A DNA stretch of 64,000 nucleotides, taken from Centrapalus pauciflorus (lineage: Eukaryota > Streptophyta > Magnoliopsida > Asterales > Asteraceae). Under the pieces are notes generated by a model, which saw nothing but the letters and a program-made list of their open reading frames with translations, was not told the origin of the DNA and searched no databases. Where the stretch lies: positions 111,288 through 175,287 of the forward strand of contig JAANYP010002637.1 of NCBI GenBank assembly GCA_020465985.1, in the 5' to 3' direction. Position 1 is the stretch's first letter. Each line of letters starts with the position of its first letter. A program made the translations under genes and the position numbers. Below are positions 46,851 through 58,806 of this stretch, piece by piece.

Positions 46851-48979
46851 GGTTAATACCCATGCATTACATGAGTTAATTTTGAAAATAATTATTTATA
46901 TATGTATATGTGTGTGTGTATATGTATATATATATAATATGATTCGAGAGAGTACCACTCATAAATTTTATATATTGAAACGAGTGTCGTTACCTCGCCA
47001 AAAATAACCCCAAATAACTTAGAAGCTAGGGTAAGTAGGGATCATATCCACAGGGAGCGAGAGGTTAATTACACGTATTCGAGCGACTAGCGTTGCAAAC
47101 TTAGTTGATTGAAAAGTGAATGGTTGAAAAAGCTTATTACTTGCTTTATAAAACTAACCACTTGTGCAGTTGTAAGAGAAAACACAATTGATTTGTTGAT
47201 TAAATATGTTAACGAAGATAACCACTCCCGGATTCCACACTTAGCTTTCGTATTTACTTTTTAGAATGATATGAAGATTACGTAGACATAACTTTTATAA
47301 TTGTCATTAGTATCGTTACGTGATCTTGGGCATAGCGCGTGCTACTTTGATTACTCGTCTTAATTAAACATGTAACTCGGCATGAATAATAAAATATCAA
47401 CGAACTATCTTATGAAACACAACCAAATAAATAATAATCAATCATTTACAATCAAAACATAAACATTCAATATCACGTAAACATAAATAATCGTTCATAA
47501 AGATAAACACTTAGCGTCGTGGTTCCTCCGAGAATGATTAAAAAGAGATTAGCCGGACATCGTGTCTGTGATACTCCAGAGTTGTTGGTCCATCGTCCTT
47601 GACAACACCGTACTTCGTCTCGTGTGTTCTTCGTACTCGTATTAGCTCAACCGTGATCTTTTTAAGCTTTTTATCATAGTAAAACGTGACCCTTTTTTCG
47701 TCTGCAACTCCTCATATTTTATAGGCAGCTCTTAAAAACCCTAAAAAACGCGGAGTCTTCTTTTTATGGGTTGGGCGCAGCCGCGGGCGCAGGCCTGCGC
47801 CCCCCTGCGCCTGGGTCTGCGTTCGGGCTGCGTCTGGCTCAGCGCTCCTCGTCTTTTGGAGGCCAAAACATTCAGTTGAGCACTCGACTGGGGAGCAAGT
47901 CTGCGCCCCCCCCCCCCCCCTACGCCTAACTTTTTAGAATTGATCTCCGATTTCACTCGAATTTGCCATACTTATACTTAAAATGATTACCTACACATGT
48001 AAATGAAACTTATCAATAGTAGCACATTCTACGACACATTTCCATTAAAAACCAACTCTTTTACATTTTAAATACATAGTTATATATAACCCGATTAAAC
48101 TTCCCTAACTTAACCCTTGATCATCCCGAGCAAGCAACAAAAATCAGACTTTTAAATGTATCGGGTTTATCAAGCATGGCAGATACAACAAAAATCATTT
48201 AAACAAACACTAGCCTTCATAAACACGTTTAAATTCAAAGACACGAACTATATTATTTACCAATATATCGTGACATCTCTAGGATAGTTGATAAAAAATT
48301 CCTCAGCACTATCTTCCTTTTAGCTCAAGGTTACAGATTTTAGTTCATGTGGGTCACTGGACCATCTTTTTCCTCGATGCATGATTCTAGCTATTAATCT
48401 TTCTTTTTCTTTTCGTATTTAGTCCTTTTTCATGCAATGTCTATGTTTTTCATTCAAGTTTAACATGACTTTCTAATTGATCCGTGTAACAGGAGTTAGG
48501 TCAGCCACTCCCAGACCAGTTGGCCTTAGGGGACTAGGCATGATGGTACCCTTCAGACTTAATTTCCTGAATCAATTATGCCACACTTGAATTGAGGCTA
48601 AATCTTGTTCGCTTCCTCCCCCTTATTGCATGAATTAATAGTGGCTATTGAAATTTTTGTTATTTATCGCTTGTTACTACACGTTATATCTTACTTCTTA
48701 TTCGGTTCACTTCTTTGAATTCAAGTGTTTATGACTCTTTGTGCTCCATTTAAACTCATTTAATTGCATCTCCCTACTTGACACCGATCTAACTAACATC
48801 ATCATATTTAGGTTGCAAGCTAAAACAAAAAGGATACTTATAGGAAATTGATCTAGTTATTTGTTACAGCTTTTCTTGCTTACTCAAACCTTGAAAGAAA
48901 CACGCTTTATTCAACACTAAAAAGGACACGTAATGCGGTAACTAAAAAAATACTTATATAAAGGAGCGAGGGTACCTGA
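46851..48979 (-). mobile_element. non-coding remains of a probable Athila-type Ty3/gypsy element
   Basis: No gene is seen. On the minus strand it contains CTCCCTGTGGATATGATCCC and TTATTTGGGGTTATTTTTGG followed by GGTAACGACACT, strings I associate with the 3' non-coding part of Athila-like plant elements. A GC-rich patch at 47765-47845 centres on the palindrome GGGCGCAGGCCTGCGCCC (47785-47802). A string ACTTAACCC..GATCATCCCGAG lies near 48105-48130. LTR limits were not found. Confidence 0.4.
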
Positions 48980-50323
48980 TCACCGCGGTGGAGGTGGCCC
49001 AAAGATGCTTGTAAAGAATTCACCAAAAGGGTCATGGTCGTCTTGATTTAACGGCGGAGGTGGATAAGTGTTTGCTGGAAGCACTACACTGTCCCCTTGA
49101 GTCGTTGTTGGGATCCGGCCATAAGCAGGAAAATATTGAGGTGTTCGCTCCTCAATGTTTAGCCCCTCAATGTTCTGCCATTGATAGTCTAGATATTGCT
49201 GATGTGGCAGGCCCGAGTTATAGTTCATGTGGTCTCGTATGACATCTGTGTATGCCCACTGTTGTTGGTTGTAGAAGGCATTTTGAAAAGTCGTTGCCCG
49301 AACCCCGGTGTATATGTCGTCAATGCGTCCTGCTTGAGTTTCCAACTCGTGTTGGAACTTGTCCATTCGACCGACTATGTCCTCTTGGAAACTACCTATG
49401 CGCAAATTCATTGCGTCTAATCTCGAAATAATTTGGGACATGTCATTCCCACCCCCAGCCGCGTTTATCCGCTCGGCTTGATTCTGGTGATACGCCTTTG
49501 CTTCTTTAATGTTATATTGCTCCCGGTGTACCTTCCCCGTATCTGAGTCAAAAATTTCGAACCCTTGTTCGGTCTGTCGTAATAATATACTCTGAATCAT
49601 GGCAGCTGTGATAACAGTGCCTGAAACTGCCCTCGGTACAGAGGTGGGAGATAGTGCTGCCTGGGCTCGTAAAAATTCCAAAATGAGCCATTCATGAGGA
49701 ATGATCTTCCTCTCCCTCGTGTCATACATCGACCATAAGTCGTTCATTACCACCCAGGAGAATGAGAGACTCGGCTCTCCAGTCATCAAAGCATACAAGA
49801 TCGTGACCTTCTTGTGTCTTATTTTCGTTTGGTCACTGTCTCTCGGAAGCACATTATTGGTGATGATCTTATGCAATACCTTAGCCATAGGGCTTAGGTC
49901 CCTCCTTGCGTAGGCCGTATATCCCACGACAGCATTATAGTCTATCTGTTAAATCTCTGCCAACTGTGTTGTCCACTCCCCTTCCCATGTTTGACCACTG
50001 AACGCTAGCTGCGCGTCCGTCTTATATTCGTAACTAAATAACCGGGCATCACCCATGCCTACTCCTATGTCCACACCAAAAATTTCCCGGATGGCTCGTG
50101 CTGTCATCGGGAAGTCATGCCCGTTGACACGACCGATTAAGGTGAAGTCTCCCAAATACCGACCCCGTTCACGCCTTAGCGTAGACATCCATTCGATTAC
50201 CTCTTCTTGATATATGTGCTCCCCACCAAGATCTAAAACTGTCTTCCAACTCAAAGGGTCGAAGTTTCGTACTAACCCATAATCCTCAAATTCATCCTTT
50301 TTTACTCTTTTCTCAACCAACAT
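48980..50323 (-). pseudogene. plant-transposon ORF (Athila-like env-position protein), one nonsense codon
   Basis: A 448-codon frame runs from MLVEKRVKKDEFEDYG (50323) to FGPPPPR* (48980), broken once by a TAA at 49951-49949; the frame is otherwise continuous. Residues ~1-125 include FTLIGRVNGHDFPMTARAIR; residues ~135-260 include YARRDLSPMAKVLHKIITNN and VTILYALMTGEPSL, wording typical of the 'putative plant transposon protein' domain of gypsy elements. A coiled-coil-like stretch follows (MSQIISRLDAMNLRIGSF), then a Gln/Tyr/Pro-rich tail. No enzyme motif. Function unknown. Confidence 0.6.
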
Positions 50324-51709
50324 TTTCCCGAAAATTTCTTCGTCATGAACATTTGCTGACGGATGTTAGCTGGGTGTTGGGATAATGAGAAGTCGGGATT
50401 CCATTCTACTCTCGATCGAGTGGAGAAGCTAGCTCCTTCCCCCACTCTTTGCCTAGTCCTTTGTGACATCTGCAATTACGATCATTTAGTATATAAATGC
50501 ATCAACTTCTCACAATTTTCGTTTCGTGACACAGGTCACAATCCACATCCTATGCAATAGCAAATGTATATAGGTGCAACATATGTCATATATTAACTAA
50601 TTATCATGAACATATATAACATTAACTAATTATGATCAATGCATAGAATAGCAACCAACTTTTACATGACTTTGTTAAAATGATTATTTCCATTTAACCA
50701 AGACTAAAAACTCTTTACTAAGCATTTCATACAAGTATGTATAGCTAATTTTCTAAGTAGACATTTATGAAAAAATCAAAATTAACCCAAAAACTCTATT
50801 GAAGCTTCATCTTCACCAATTCAAAAGAGGTTAAGAAAGTTCAAACCTTTGGGGTGTTGATGCAATGAAAATGCTTGAGCTTGGATTGTTTGATCTCTAC
50901 CTTGCTAAAAATTACCCAACTAGAGTTGGAAACTCTAGATTTGGCCAAGATGACTCCAAAATGATGTTCTAGATCCCACCAAATGAATGTTTTTGCAAAA
51001 CGGTGAGATTTTTGGGGCAAAAAATGGCAAAACTCGGTAGCCACAATGAGGGGCGTAGGGGTCGTTCAAGTAGGGTTTGGAGAAAAATTTTCTTCTATTT
51101 ATTTATGTGAATTACGGGCAGGCGCACCTCTGGGCGCAGGCCTGCGCCGACATCTGCGCTTGGGAATAGGCCAAATTTTTTTTTTTCATTTTTTCTAATT
51201 TGCTAGGGGCATGCTTGGTTCGTAAAAGTGGTTAATTTCCTCGTTTTAGTTCTACCACGTGAAGCATGTATGCATTCCCCCTTTCCCCAACTTAAAGAGA
51301 TGTGTCATCCTCGACACAAAATTAAGGCAGAAATAAGGAGCAATTACAATAAAATAATTTTCACGAAGAGCATACTGAGATCAACGCATTAATGGGAACG
51401 TAAAGCATAGCATATAAGCGGTGACCACAATTGATTTGTCGTCCTCGACATAAAATTAAGGCATAAATAATGAGCAATGACAATAAAATAATTTTCACGA
51501 AGAGCATACTGAGATCAACGCATTAATGGGAACGTAAAGCATAACATATAAGCAGTGGCCGCAATCAAGTATTTGCGGTGCCAACACAAACACCGGGAAC
51601 AAATTGCCTACGCCCGAAGGCTCATCCACATAGTGAAAACGTAAATTGTTCAGACAAATACGAAACTAAATTGTTTTAACAGTCTTGGGGAAAACATCTA
51701 GGAAATCTT
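50324..51709 (-). other. non-coding DNA with GC-rich palindrome and a tandem repeat
   Basis: No gene is seen. A GC-rich patch at 51115-51165 centres on GGCGCAGGCCTGCGCC (51133-51148). A tandem repeat with a 134-bp period lies at 51308-51565 (units start TCCTCGACA). CCCCAACTTAAAGAGATG near 51285 parallels the ACTTAACCC string near 48110. Confidence 0.5.
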
Positions 51710-52490
51710 TCAGAGGTTTTTCGGAGTTGTGGGACGCGAGGTCCTTGCTGAAACTGATCGGGAGTCACAGTGGAATGCCATCTTCTCGAATGCCTCTACC
51801 TTCGAATGGAGGCTTGTCAGCCAACGCGAGTGCGCCCCCACCGATATCGCTTGCATCTTGATCTCTTGATACAGTGTTTCCACTTCCAACAACACGGCCT
51901 TATTAGCGTTGAGCATCCCCTCAATTACTACTTTGATTGCCTCAAGGAGAGCTTCTAACATTTCATGATCTGACTGTCTTTGGCTAGATGAACCACCTAT
52001 CTCTCCCCGCTCATCTAATCGAGCCTTGCCTTTTCCAGTGTCCTTCTCATACACATAAAAGGAACATGTAGGAGGTATAACAAATATTGTTCCATGGGCA
52101 GGATCCCGAATCATAAAGGTTTCGGATGTTTACTCGAAAACTAGTCCCCCCATAGTAGCTCGTGTGAACCACACATCATTTGGACCCAACAATCTTGGAC
52201 TAGAACCCTCTGGAATGATCCCCATATTGATGAACAGTATACTTAACATACGTGCGTAAGGGATTGCGAGTTCGGGCGATGGTGGCATCCCATAAGGTTT
52301 GCATGATTATATAGGCGAGGAAGATAGCGGGTTTTCCGGTCATTAAAGCATGGATAATCATTACTTCTCGTGTCCTGACGGATGTTGTGTTAGCCGATCG
52401 AGGGAGGATGTTAAATACTTTGGCCCATGGCCGGAGATCCCCCCGATAGTATTTCGTTTAAGAACACGCTTGATCAATGGTTAGGTTAAA
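51710..52490 (-). pseudogene. second, diverged plant-transposon ORF fragment
   Basis: On the minus strand 52490-52240 reads RGDLRPWAKVFNILPRSANT and MIIHALMTGKPAIFLAYIIM, aligning with the ARRDLSPMAKVLH and LYALMTGEPSL region of the ORF at 48980-50323. After a frame shift and a stop, a 134-codon frame (52114-51710) continues with a helical part (HEMLEALLEAIKVVIEGML). Its N-terminal end is cut by element D at 52496. Confidence 0.55.
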
Positions 52491-52495
52491 GACCT

Positions 52496-53589
52496 TGTAG
52501 GTCCAAAAAGGTTTCCCTATTTAGTTGTTCTAAGCTACAGAGGGGGGGAGGGGGTGAATACAACAAATTAAATTCAACACTTTTTTCTCAATGTTTGTGT
52601 ATATTATCAACAAGTGTTAACTACAAACAAGCTTGAACTGCGGAATGGTTCAAGCTGAGATGACAGATACAACAGATGTTTAACTAATCTAAGACACACT
52701 CAGACTAGATACGATGAATACACTCACTAAGACGAACTCACTGTTTACAAGACACAGATGGACAGCTTGAATAAGAACAGCTTGGATACACGATACTATT
52801 TTATTCAAGTAGACTTGCATGCATGAAAAACACACTTCTATGCACAATCTGAATTTCTCACTCTTGGTTATCTCAGATTCCTTAGAAGCTTCCTTTTATA
52901 CTCTCACTGAGGATCTCAGTGAAACTTCCTCATTGGACAAGGAGATAGTGGGATGTCTTTTCAAGAAGACAAAACAACTTTTCTGCACATTCTGATAAAG
53001 TAGACTTGTCTTTACATGGCAGAATCTTTGTCTTTTTCTTTTTGTCTCTGTTGCAGAAGCCTTTAACTAAAAGAGGAATGTCAACTTTGAACTTTTCATC
53101 TTCTGTTAAGGCGATATTGATATAAGAAATGGTCTGTCACCCATTTCAGATATCCCTTTGTCTTCATGTAACAGAACAGCGTAGGCAACTTTTGCAGCTT
53201 CTGTTTTTCCACTTTGTCTTTGACTTTGTAACTGATCTTATAGTCCAAAACAATACATCAGGTAATGGAAACATATTCCATAAAGTGTTTAGCCTGTTCA
53301 CAAAGAATAGAAAACGTAGAATTTATCCAAGCTACTCAACAGGATAGAGCAGCGTAGACAGTTTATGTCCAGCCTGTTTAACAGAATGAATATGATTGGG
53401 CAATCTGCCTTAGTTGCAACAAATGCAACAGGGTAAACAACTTTGACTTATATTGCAAATCACTTTTCAGGTTTCAGTAAGGCATTAACGAGCCTTAAAT
53501 TATACCTTCAAGTGCATCAAACAGGTTTGATTAAAAATCTCTCCCTAAGATGTAGAATGGGTTTGACTAAGGGCTTTTTGTGCCTAACA
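52496..53589 (-). repeat. 3' LTR of element D
   Basis: 1,094 bp, TG...CA limits, next to minus-strand PPT AAATAGGGGGAGAT (53603-53590). Only one, mutated, copy of the U3 palindrome remains (about 53294-53310). The 5 bp to its left are GACCT; the partner TSD is outside the window. Confidence 0.9.
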
Positions 53590-53921
53590 ATCTCCCCCTA
53601 TTTGCAATAATCAGTCTAAGCTGATCCTATCAATAATCACTATAAATTTTTACAGTACACTTTGCTGAAGAAAAATTACAACATTTAAGTAAAGTAAAGG
53701 ATCTATTTATATATATTGATTTTGATTACAAAACAACATATGTTCTTACAAGAGTACAACTAATGTACTAATATAGATTACAACTGATGTAATAGAAAAA
53801 TTACAACTAATGTAATAAAGTACAACATATGTACATAAAGAAATTCAACATGTTGGACTGTTGATGGTGGGAGCAAGTAATGGCAAGCCTGTCCAACTGA
53901 TGGACAACTTCCATTCTTCAT

Positions 53922-56900
53922 CTACATAGCAGCAGATGGATCTTCAAGCTGTGGTGCTTCTTCTCCAAACATGTGCTCGAAATGCTCCCTTATTTCTTCA
54001 ATTTTATCCATTTTAACTCTTAGGAATCTGAAGTTGGGATGTTGAAGCTAGCCTCTCTCATGGAACCCTTTAAGCTGTTCCCAGATAGCTGCTCTCCATC
54101 TTACAGATTTTTTAAAGGAGTTTGCAAGCCTAAAAGCAATTAGCTGCTTAAGACCAACCTTGTGCAAATCTGATGCTCTCTGGAAACACTTTTTCTTTGA
54201 TACGATATCTACAAATAATACCCCAAGCTCAGGTTCCTCTATCAGCTTGTCTTCCTCATGTTCCACTCCACTGGGCAGACTGTGATCTACTCCTTTGATT
54301 TCAACAGCTACATCACCTTGATTAATCATTATCATGAGTTCTTCCAGCTCATGTCCTTTCTCCTTCTCTGCCTTAATCTTAGGTTCAACCACTGAGGTAC
54401 CCTTGATTTGTTTTCTAGTGATCAGGCCAAGATTCTTCACTCTCTCCATTAACGTTTTGACATATGCCCTGATAGTCTTAGCAGTTTCAGACTTAGACTG
54501 GCTCAGGGAAACTGCCAATTCCATGCATTCTCTGAATCCCATTTGAGCAACATTGGTGTGTTCATATGCTTCCAGTTCAGGACGTTCAGCACCCATTCTG
54601 GTTATCTGTAGTTTCCACTGTTTGCCTTTCTTTGAAATGGGAACAACTTTGAGAATTGTCTCCTTGGCAAGCCTTCTGTTTGCAACATCAAAGAACTTTT
54701 TCCTTGCCAAGTTGTCAAAGTGAATTTGGGCTCTTGCAGAAGAGGATGGTGGTTTAGACTTGCTCACAGAGACCTGCGCATCCTGTTCTTTTTCTCCTTC
54801 CTTCTCAGCCACTGACTCATTGGCAGCCTCTAGCAGTTTCCTCTGAACATCCAATGAAGGCATTTTAATTATTCTTGCCTCCTTGTATGCAAAGGCTTTT
54901 GCAGCTTTAGCAGAGGCTTCATCTTTCTTTAGCTTTTCAAAGGATCGAAGCTGCTCTTCTTTGTATTAATAATATGTCTCCATAGGAACACCCATTTCTT
55001 TGGCTCTAGACTTGTCAAACTTTAGTTGAGAAGCCTTGAGGTAGTCAGGGTCCACTGAAGCTTTCTTCTTCCCTTTAGCTGTTGTGGTTAGAACAGCTTC
55101 AGGTTCCTCTTCCTCTTCTTCTTCTATTTGCTCCAGTATTAAATGTCTCCTTCTGCTTGGCCTGTCCCCAGGAATGGATTCCTCCCCCTTAGATGGTGCA
55201 GGGTTTGGATATCCAGCCTGAGTAGGCTGAGCAACTTCAGTTGATTGGGAGACATCCACAGTAGGACCTATTTGTGAAGCACCTGCTGCTTGACCTATAG
55301 ATGCTGATTTCTCCTTAGAGGGAGATGAAGATTTCTCCCCCTTAGACTTGGTCTTTGAGGCAGATATCTTATCCCCCTTTGAAGGAGATGGCACATAACC
55401 TTCAACACTGGGTCTGCCTGGAGAAATGAATTCAGCAGGCTGAGCAGCAGTTTTGGCAGCAGGTTTGGGGCCAACCAGGCTATGCACTAAGAAAGCCAAG
55501 TTGTCCTTCACCTCTGCAAGTTGGGCAAGACAGGTTTGAAGAGAGGTAGATTGGGAAGTAGCAAGAGAGGACAGCTGAGAGATGGCTTCCCTGTCAGAAG
55601 CTATGACCAGCAAACTTTGAAGCTGTGCATGATTTAATTCAAGAGAATCTTGCATATCATCAAGGTTAGATGACACAGAATTTGACAGAGAGACTACTAA
55701 AGTGTTCAAGTTGGCCAGCGTGGAAGGAATAGTATTTGAACAAGTATTTAGGAGAGTTGACAACTGTTGGGAGACAGCTTCCAGAGGGGACATAGAGTCC
55801 TGTTGAGTAGAAAGAATGGAGGAGAAGGTAGTGGAGAGTGTTTGCAGCTGTGCAGTGAGTGCAAGCAACTGGGAGGATTGATCAACTTAAGGAGGAGGGG
55901 TTGGAAAGGAAGTCTTGAACGAATAAAAAAATCCTTTAAGCTGTGCAGACACAGAGTCTGATGTTATGGAAGGTAGGGAGGTCATGGAGTTTTCCAAAGA
56001 ACCAACTTTGTTGGTCAGCAAAGAGAGCTGATCCTTCAAAGGAAGATCTTTGGGGGATGGAGGAGTATGTGTGGATTGTTTGGATTGGGTTGAGGGTGAA
56101 GAATGAGAATGGGATGAGGATGAGGCAGGTGTCTGAGGAATTGTGGGGGAAGGTAGGGATACTTTAGAAAGGAATTCCATAGCCTGGGCATATGTGAGAT
56201 GGCCCAGCTTGGAAGGGTCAATAGATCCTTTAGCAGTGGCTATTTCTGCATCATTAGGAGAGGTGGAAGGAGTTGGTGGCCTTTCAGATGCTGCTTGTGT
56301 TGCAACACCTTCATTAAGACCTGGGGTGGTTCCTTCAGCAGTTTTTTGTTTAGTAAGTAACTCTTCATGGGGATAGGGGATGTGCATTTCAACATCAGCA
56401 GTGGTGAAATCTACTGATGGAGTTTGCAATTGGGGGGGTAGCCTCACCAGAGGGATGGTCCATTCCCTTTGGTTCATCAGCTTGGGAAGATGGTCCTTCA
56501 ACAGCTGTTGGGTGTACAATAGCTGCATCACCAGAAGCAGAAGTTTGAGGCTGATCTGCTGGATGGTCTGTTCCAGCAGTTTTGGCACCTCGTGCAGACT
56601 CAGTAGGTGTAAGAGAAGTATGAGGTGGAGACTGTGTGGACTCAGTATGGAGTGGAGTGAACTCCTGTATTTCAATATCCTCAGCCTGTTAGGAGGCTGG
56701 GATAGTGGATATGGTAGTCTCCATTTGTACAACTGGTTCCTGTTGGGAGGAACCAGAGGGTCTAGGCTGACTCTGGGTTGACTTATGTGGGAGTGAAGCC
56801 TGCTCCAAAGGTGCTGAACCTTCTCCCAAAATAGGAGAGGCAGCATGGGTTGCTTCTTTTTCAACTTACTCCTGTTGAGAGGGGTCAAAGGGGCTGGTTT

Positions 56901-58125
56901 GGGATGATGGTTTCTTCCTAGCAAAATATTTTCTCCTTGAGTATTGTGACATTGTCGGGGATTGAGGAGAAGTAGCAGGGAGTTGTGTTTGGATTGGTGA
57001 TGAGACTGGGTCAGAAACAGGGGGGTTAACATGTTCCATGGTCTCAGGTGCCACAGAGGCACCAGCCACAAAGGATCCAGGTTCAACAGATGAACCAGGG
57101 TGAGAAGTCTGCTCCCCCTCAGCCATTGAGGCTGATGGGACAGACTTTGATTTAACTGTTTTTGCCTTCTTGAGGATAGGCTCAGCTTCAGTCGATTCCA
57201 GGCCTCTTTTGAAAATCTTAGGCCTGGATTTGGATTTTCCTTTGGGAGCAATCACTGGATCCACCCTCACAGCAGAGGGTCCTCCCACCAAACCATGCAA
57301 CCGCCTCATTGGTGTAGATAGAGGAGGTTCATTTGGAATCACAGGAGTGTAAAATACTCTATTCCCAATTACAGGGAATGCAACAGTAAGTAATAAGGGC
57401 TAAGAGTTGTAGAGTTGCTCACCACAAACAAGTCTGAATATGAGGCTCAGAAACCTTGGATATCTGACAGCAGCTAAGCGAGTTTCCTACTGCACCAAGT
57501 TCCTCAGATTCACAAAAATCCAACGAGCCATGTTAAGTGTAGTCCCATCCACAAGCTGTAGGACTATGGAGATTTCATCTCTGCTAAGCTGGTCAAATGA
57601 ACCAATTTTGCTGCTAAAGCACATTACCACTGAGGCAAATAGGAAGCTGTATGTAGGTGATAAATCCCTTCTGAACAGAGTGGCTCCAACTTTGGGTTCT
57701 GCTACACCACGGAAGCGTAGAAAATTGCCCATCTTATCATTCTCAGGCTGTGGCTGGTCGTATGTGTCAGCAACAGGGAGATGAAGAACTTCCTTGAGAA
57801 GAGCAATGGTTATCTCAATGGTCTGAGTCCCATTGAGGATGGTTCCCCTTATGGTTTTGGCTGATGGATCATAGGCACAGGTATACCAAAACTCATACAC
57901 CATCTCCTGGTACAGGACACCAGGAGATGCAGTCATAACATAGTGCAGGGGGTGAACTTTCAGAAACTCCACCATGTTTTCATAACCTTTACCCATGTAG
58001 TTTTTGGGAATGGTTAGGTTGGCAATATAAGTGGGTTTCAAATTGAGCATCGTGGTGACCGAGGAATGTTTTTCAACATCATTTCCGACGAATACTGGAA
58101 TCAAAGGGTTGTTTTGGTGAGCCAT
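53922..58125 (-). pseudogene. ORF3 of element D
   Basis: The ATG at 58125 (MAHQNNPLIPVFVGNDV) matches B. The N-terminal domain is clear to LRNLVQ, then TAG (about 57489-57487) and another TAG near 57404 interrupt it in frame. The Pro/Ser/Thr-rich middle, the basic cluster (ILKKAKT), the Ser/Leu/Gln helical part (55868 onward) and the C-terminal domain (54863-54048: KQWKLQITRMGAERPE, GVDHSLPSG) are all present in pieces. The end differs from B and C (FGEEAPQLEDPSAAM*). At least four stops and several frameshifts are present. The N-terminal domain is the only second copy of that part in the window. Confidence 0.8.
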
Positions 58126-58806
58126 TTGAGAGCAGTGGAATGAAGGATATTGGACACTTGGTCGATTTAGGGTTCTTCGAATAGTTATGGAAGCAATAGA
58201 GAAGAAGATGAAACAGTGAAAGGAGGTATTTATAGGATTTGAATGTGAGTGAGTAGGAGAGAGAAAGGTTTGGCGATTGATTTGAAATGTTCTTTAACGG
58301 AAAACGGAACGGTTTGCCATGTCAGAACGATTGTCAGACCACTTGAACCTTTTTAGTCACTAACACACGATAACACACATTATCCGCAGGTAATTAAGTT
58401 AAATAAATACAGAAATTAAGTAACTTAATTATGAAGAAAGGTAATTAGAACTGATGTTCTAAGATGTTGTTCAAACCTGTGATGAGCAGGTTTCATCACA
58501 AGCGGTTCATTCCTCAAGCTGTTCATTCAACCTGTGTAGCTATATAAGAACAAGTTCTGTTCAATAGCTGATCAGGTTACAAGAAAATGTCTTGTATGAC
58601 AGATAGAGAGAGTGAGCAGGTTGGAGGTTTGTTCAACATAACAGGTTTGAAGATAAAACTTATTTTGTCAAACATGTTATACGTCCAAGCTGTCCAAGTT
58701 TTCAAAAATTGGCTAAGTAGAGAACACGCAGAGCCTGTTCTGTATAAGCTGTTCTGAGAAACTGGCGCAGTTTGAGACATACGATTTTTTAGAGCATTAA
58801 TGACAC
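58126..58806 (-). promoter_or_regulatory. pol-ORF3 spacer with conserved promoter-like block (element D)
   Basis: 681 bp, nearly the same length as in B. Three AACGG cores lie within 21 bp at 58294-58314, the TATA box CCTATAAATACC at 58238-58227, and the words CTTTCTCTCTC and CACATTCAAATC between them are shared with B. The DNA further upstream is less well kept. The fourth core of B (AACGGTC) reads AACGATT here. Confidence 0.65.

Noticed and set aside
55887..57251. 454-codon minus frame treated as one protein
   Set aside because: Its first part (Leu/Pro/His-rich) is ORF3 sequence in the wrong frame; it joins the true ORF3 frame only after a frameshift near 56400.
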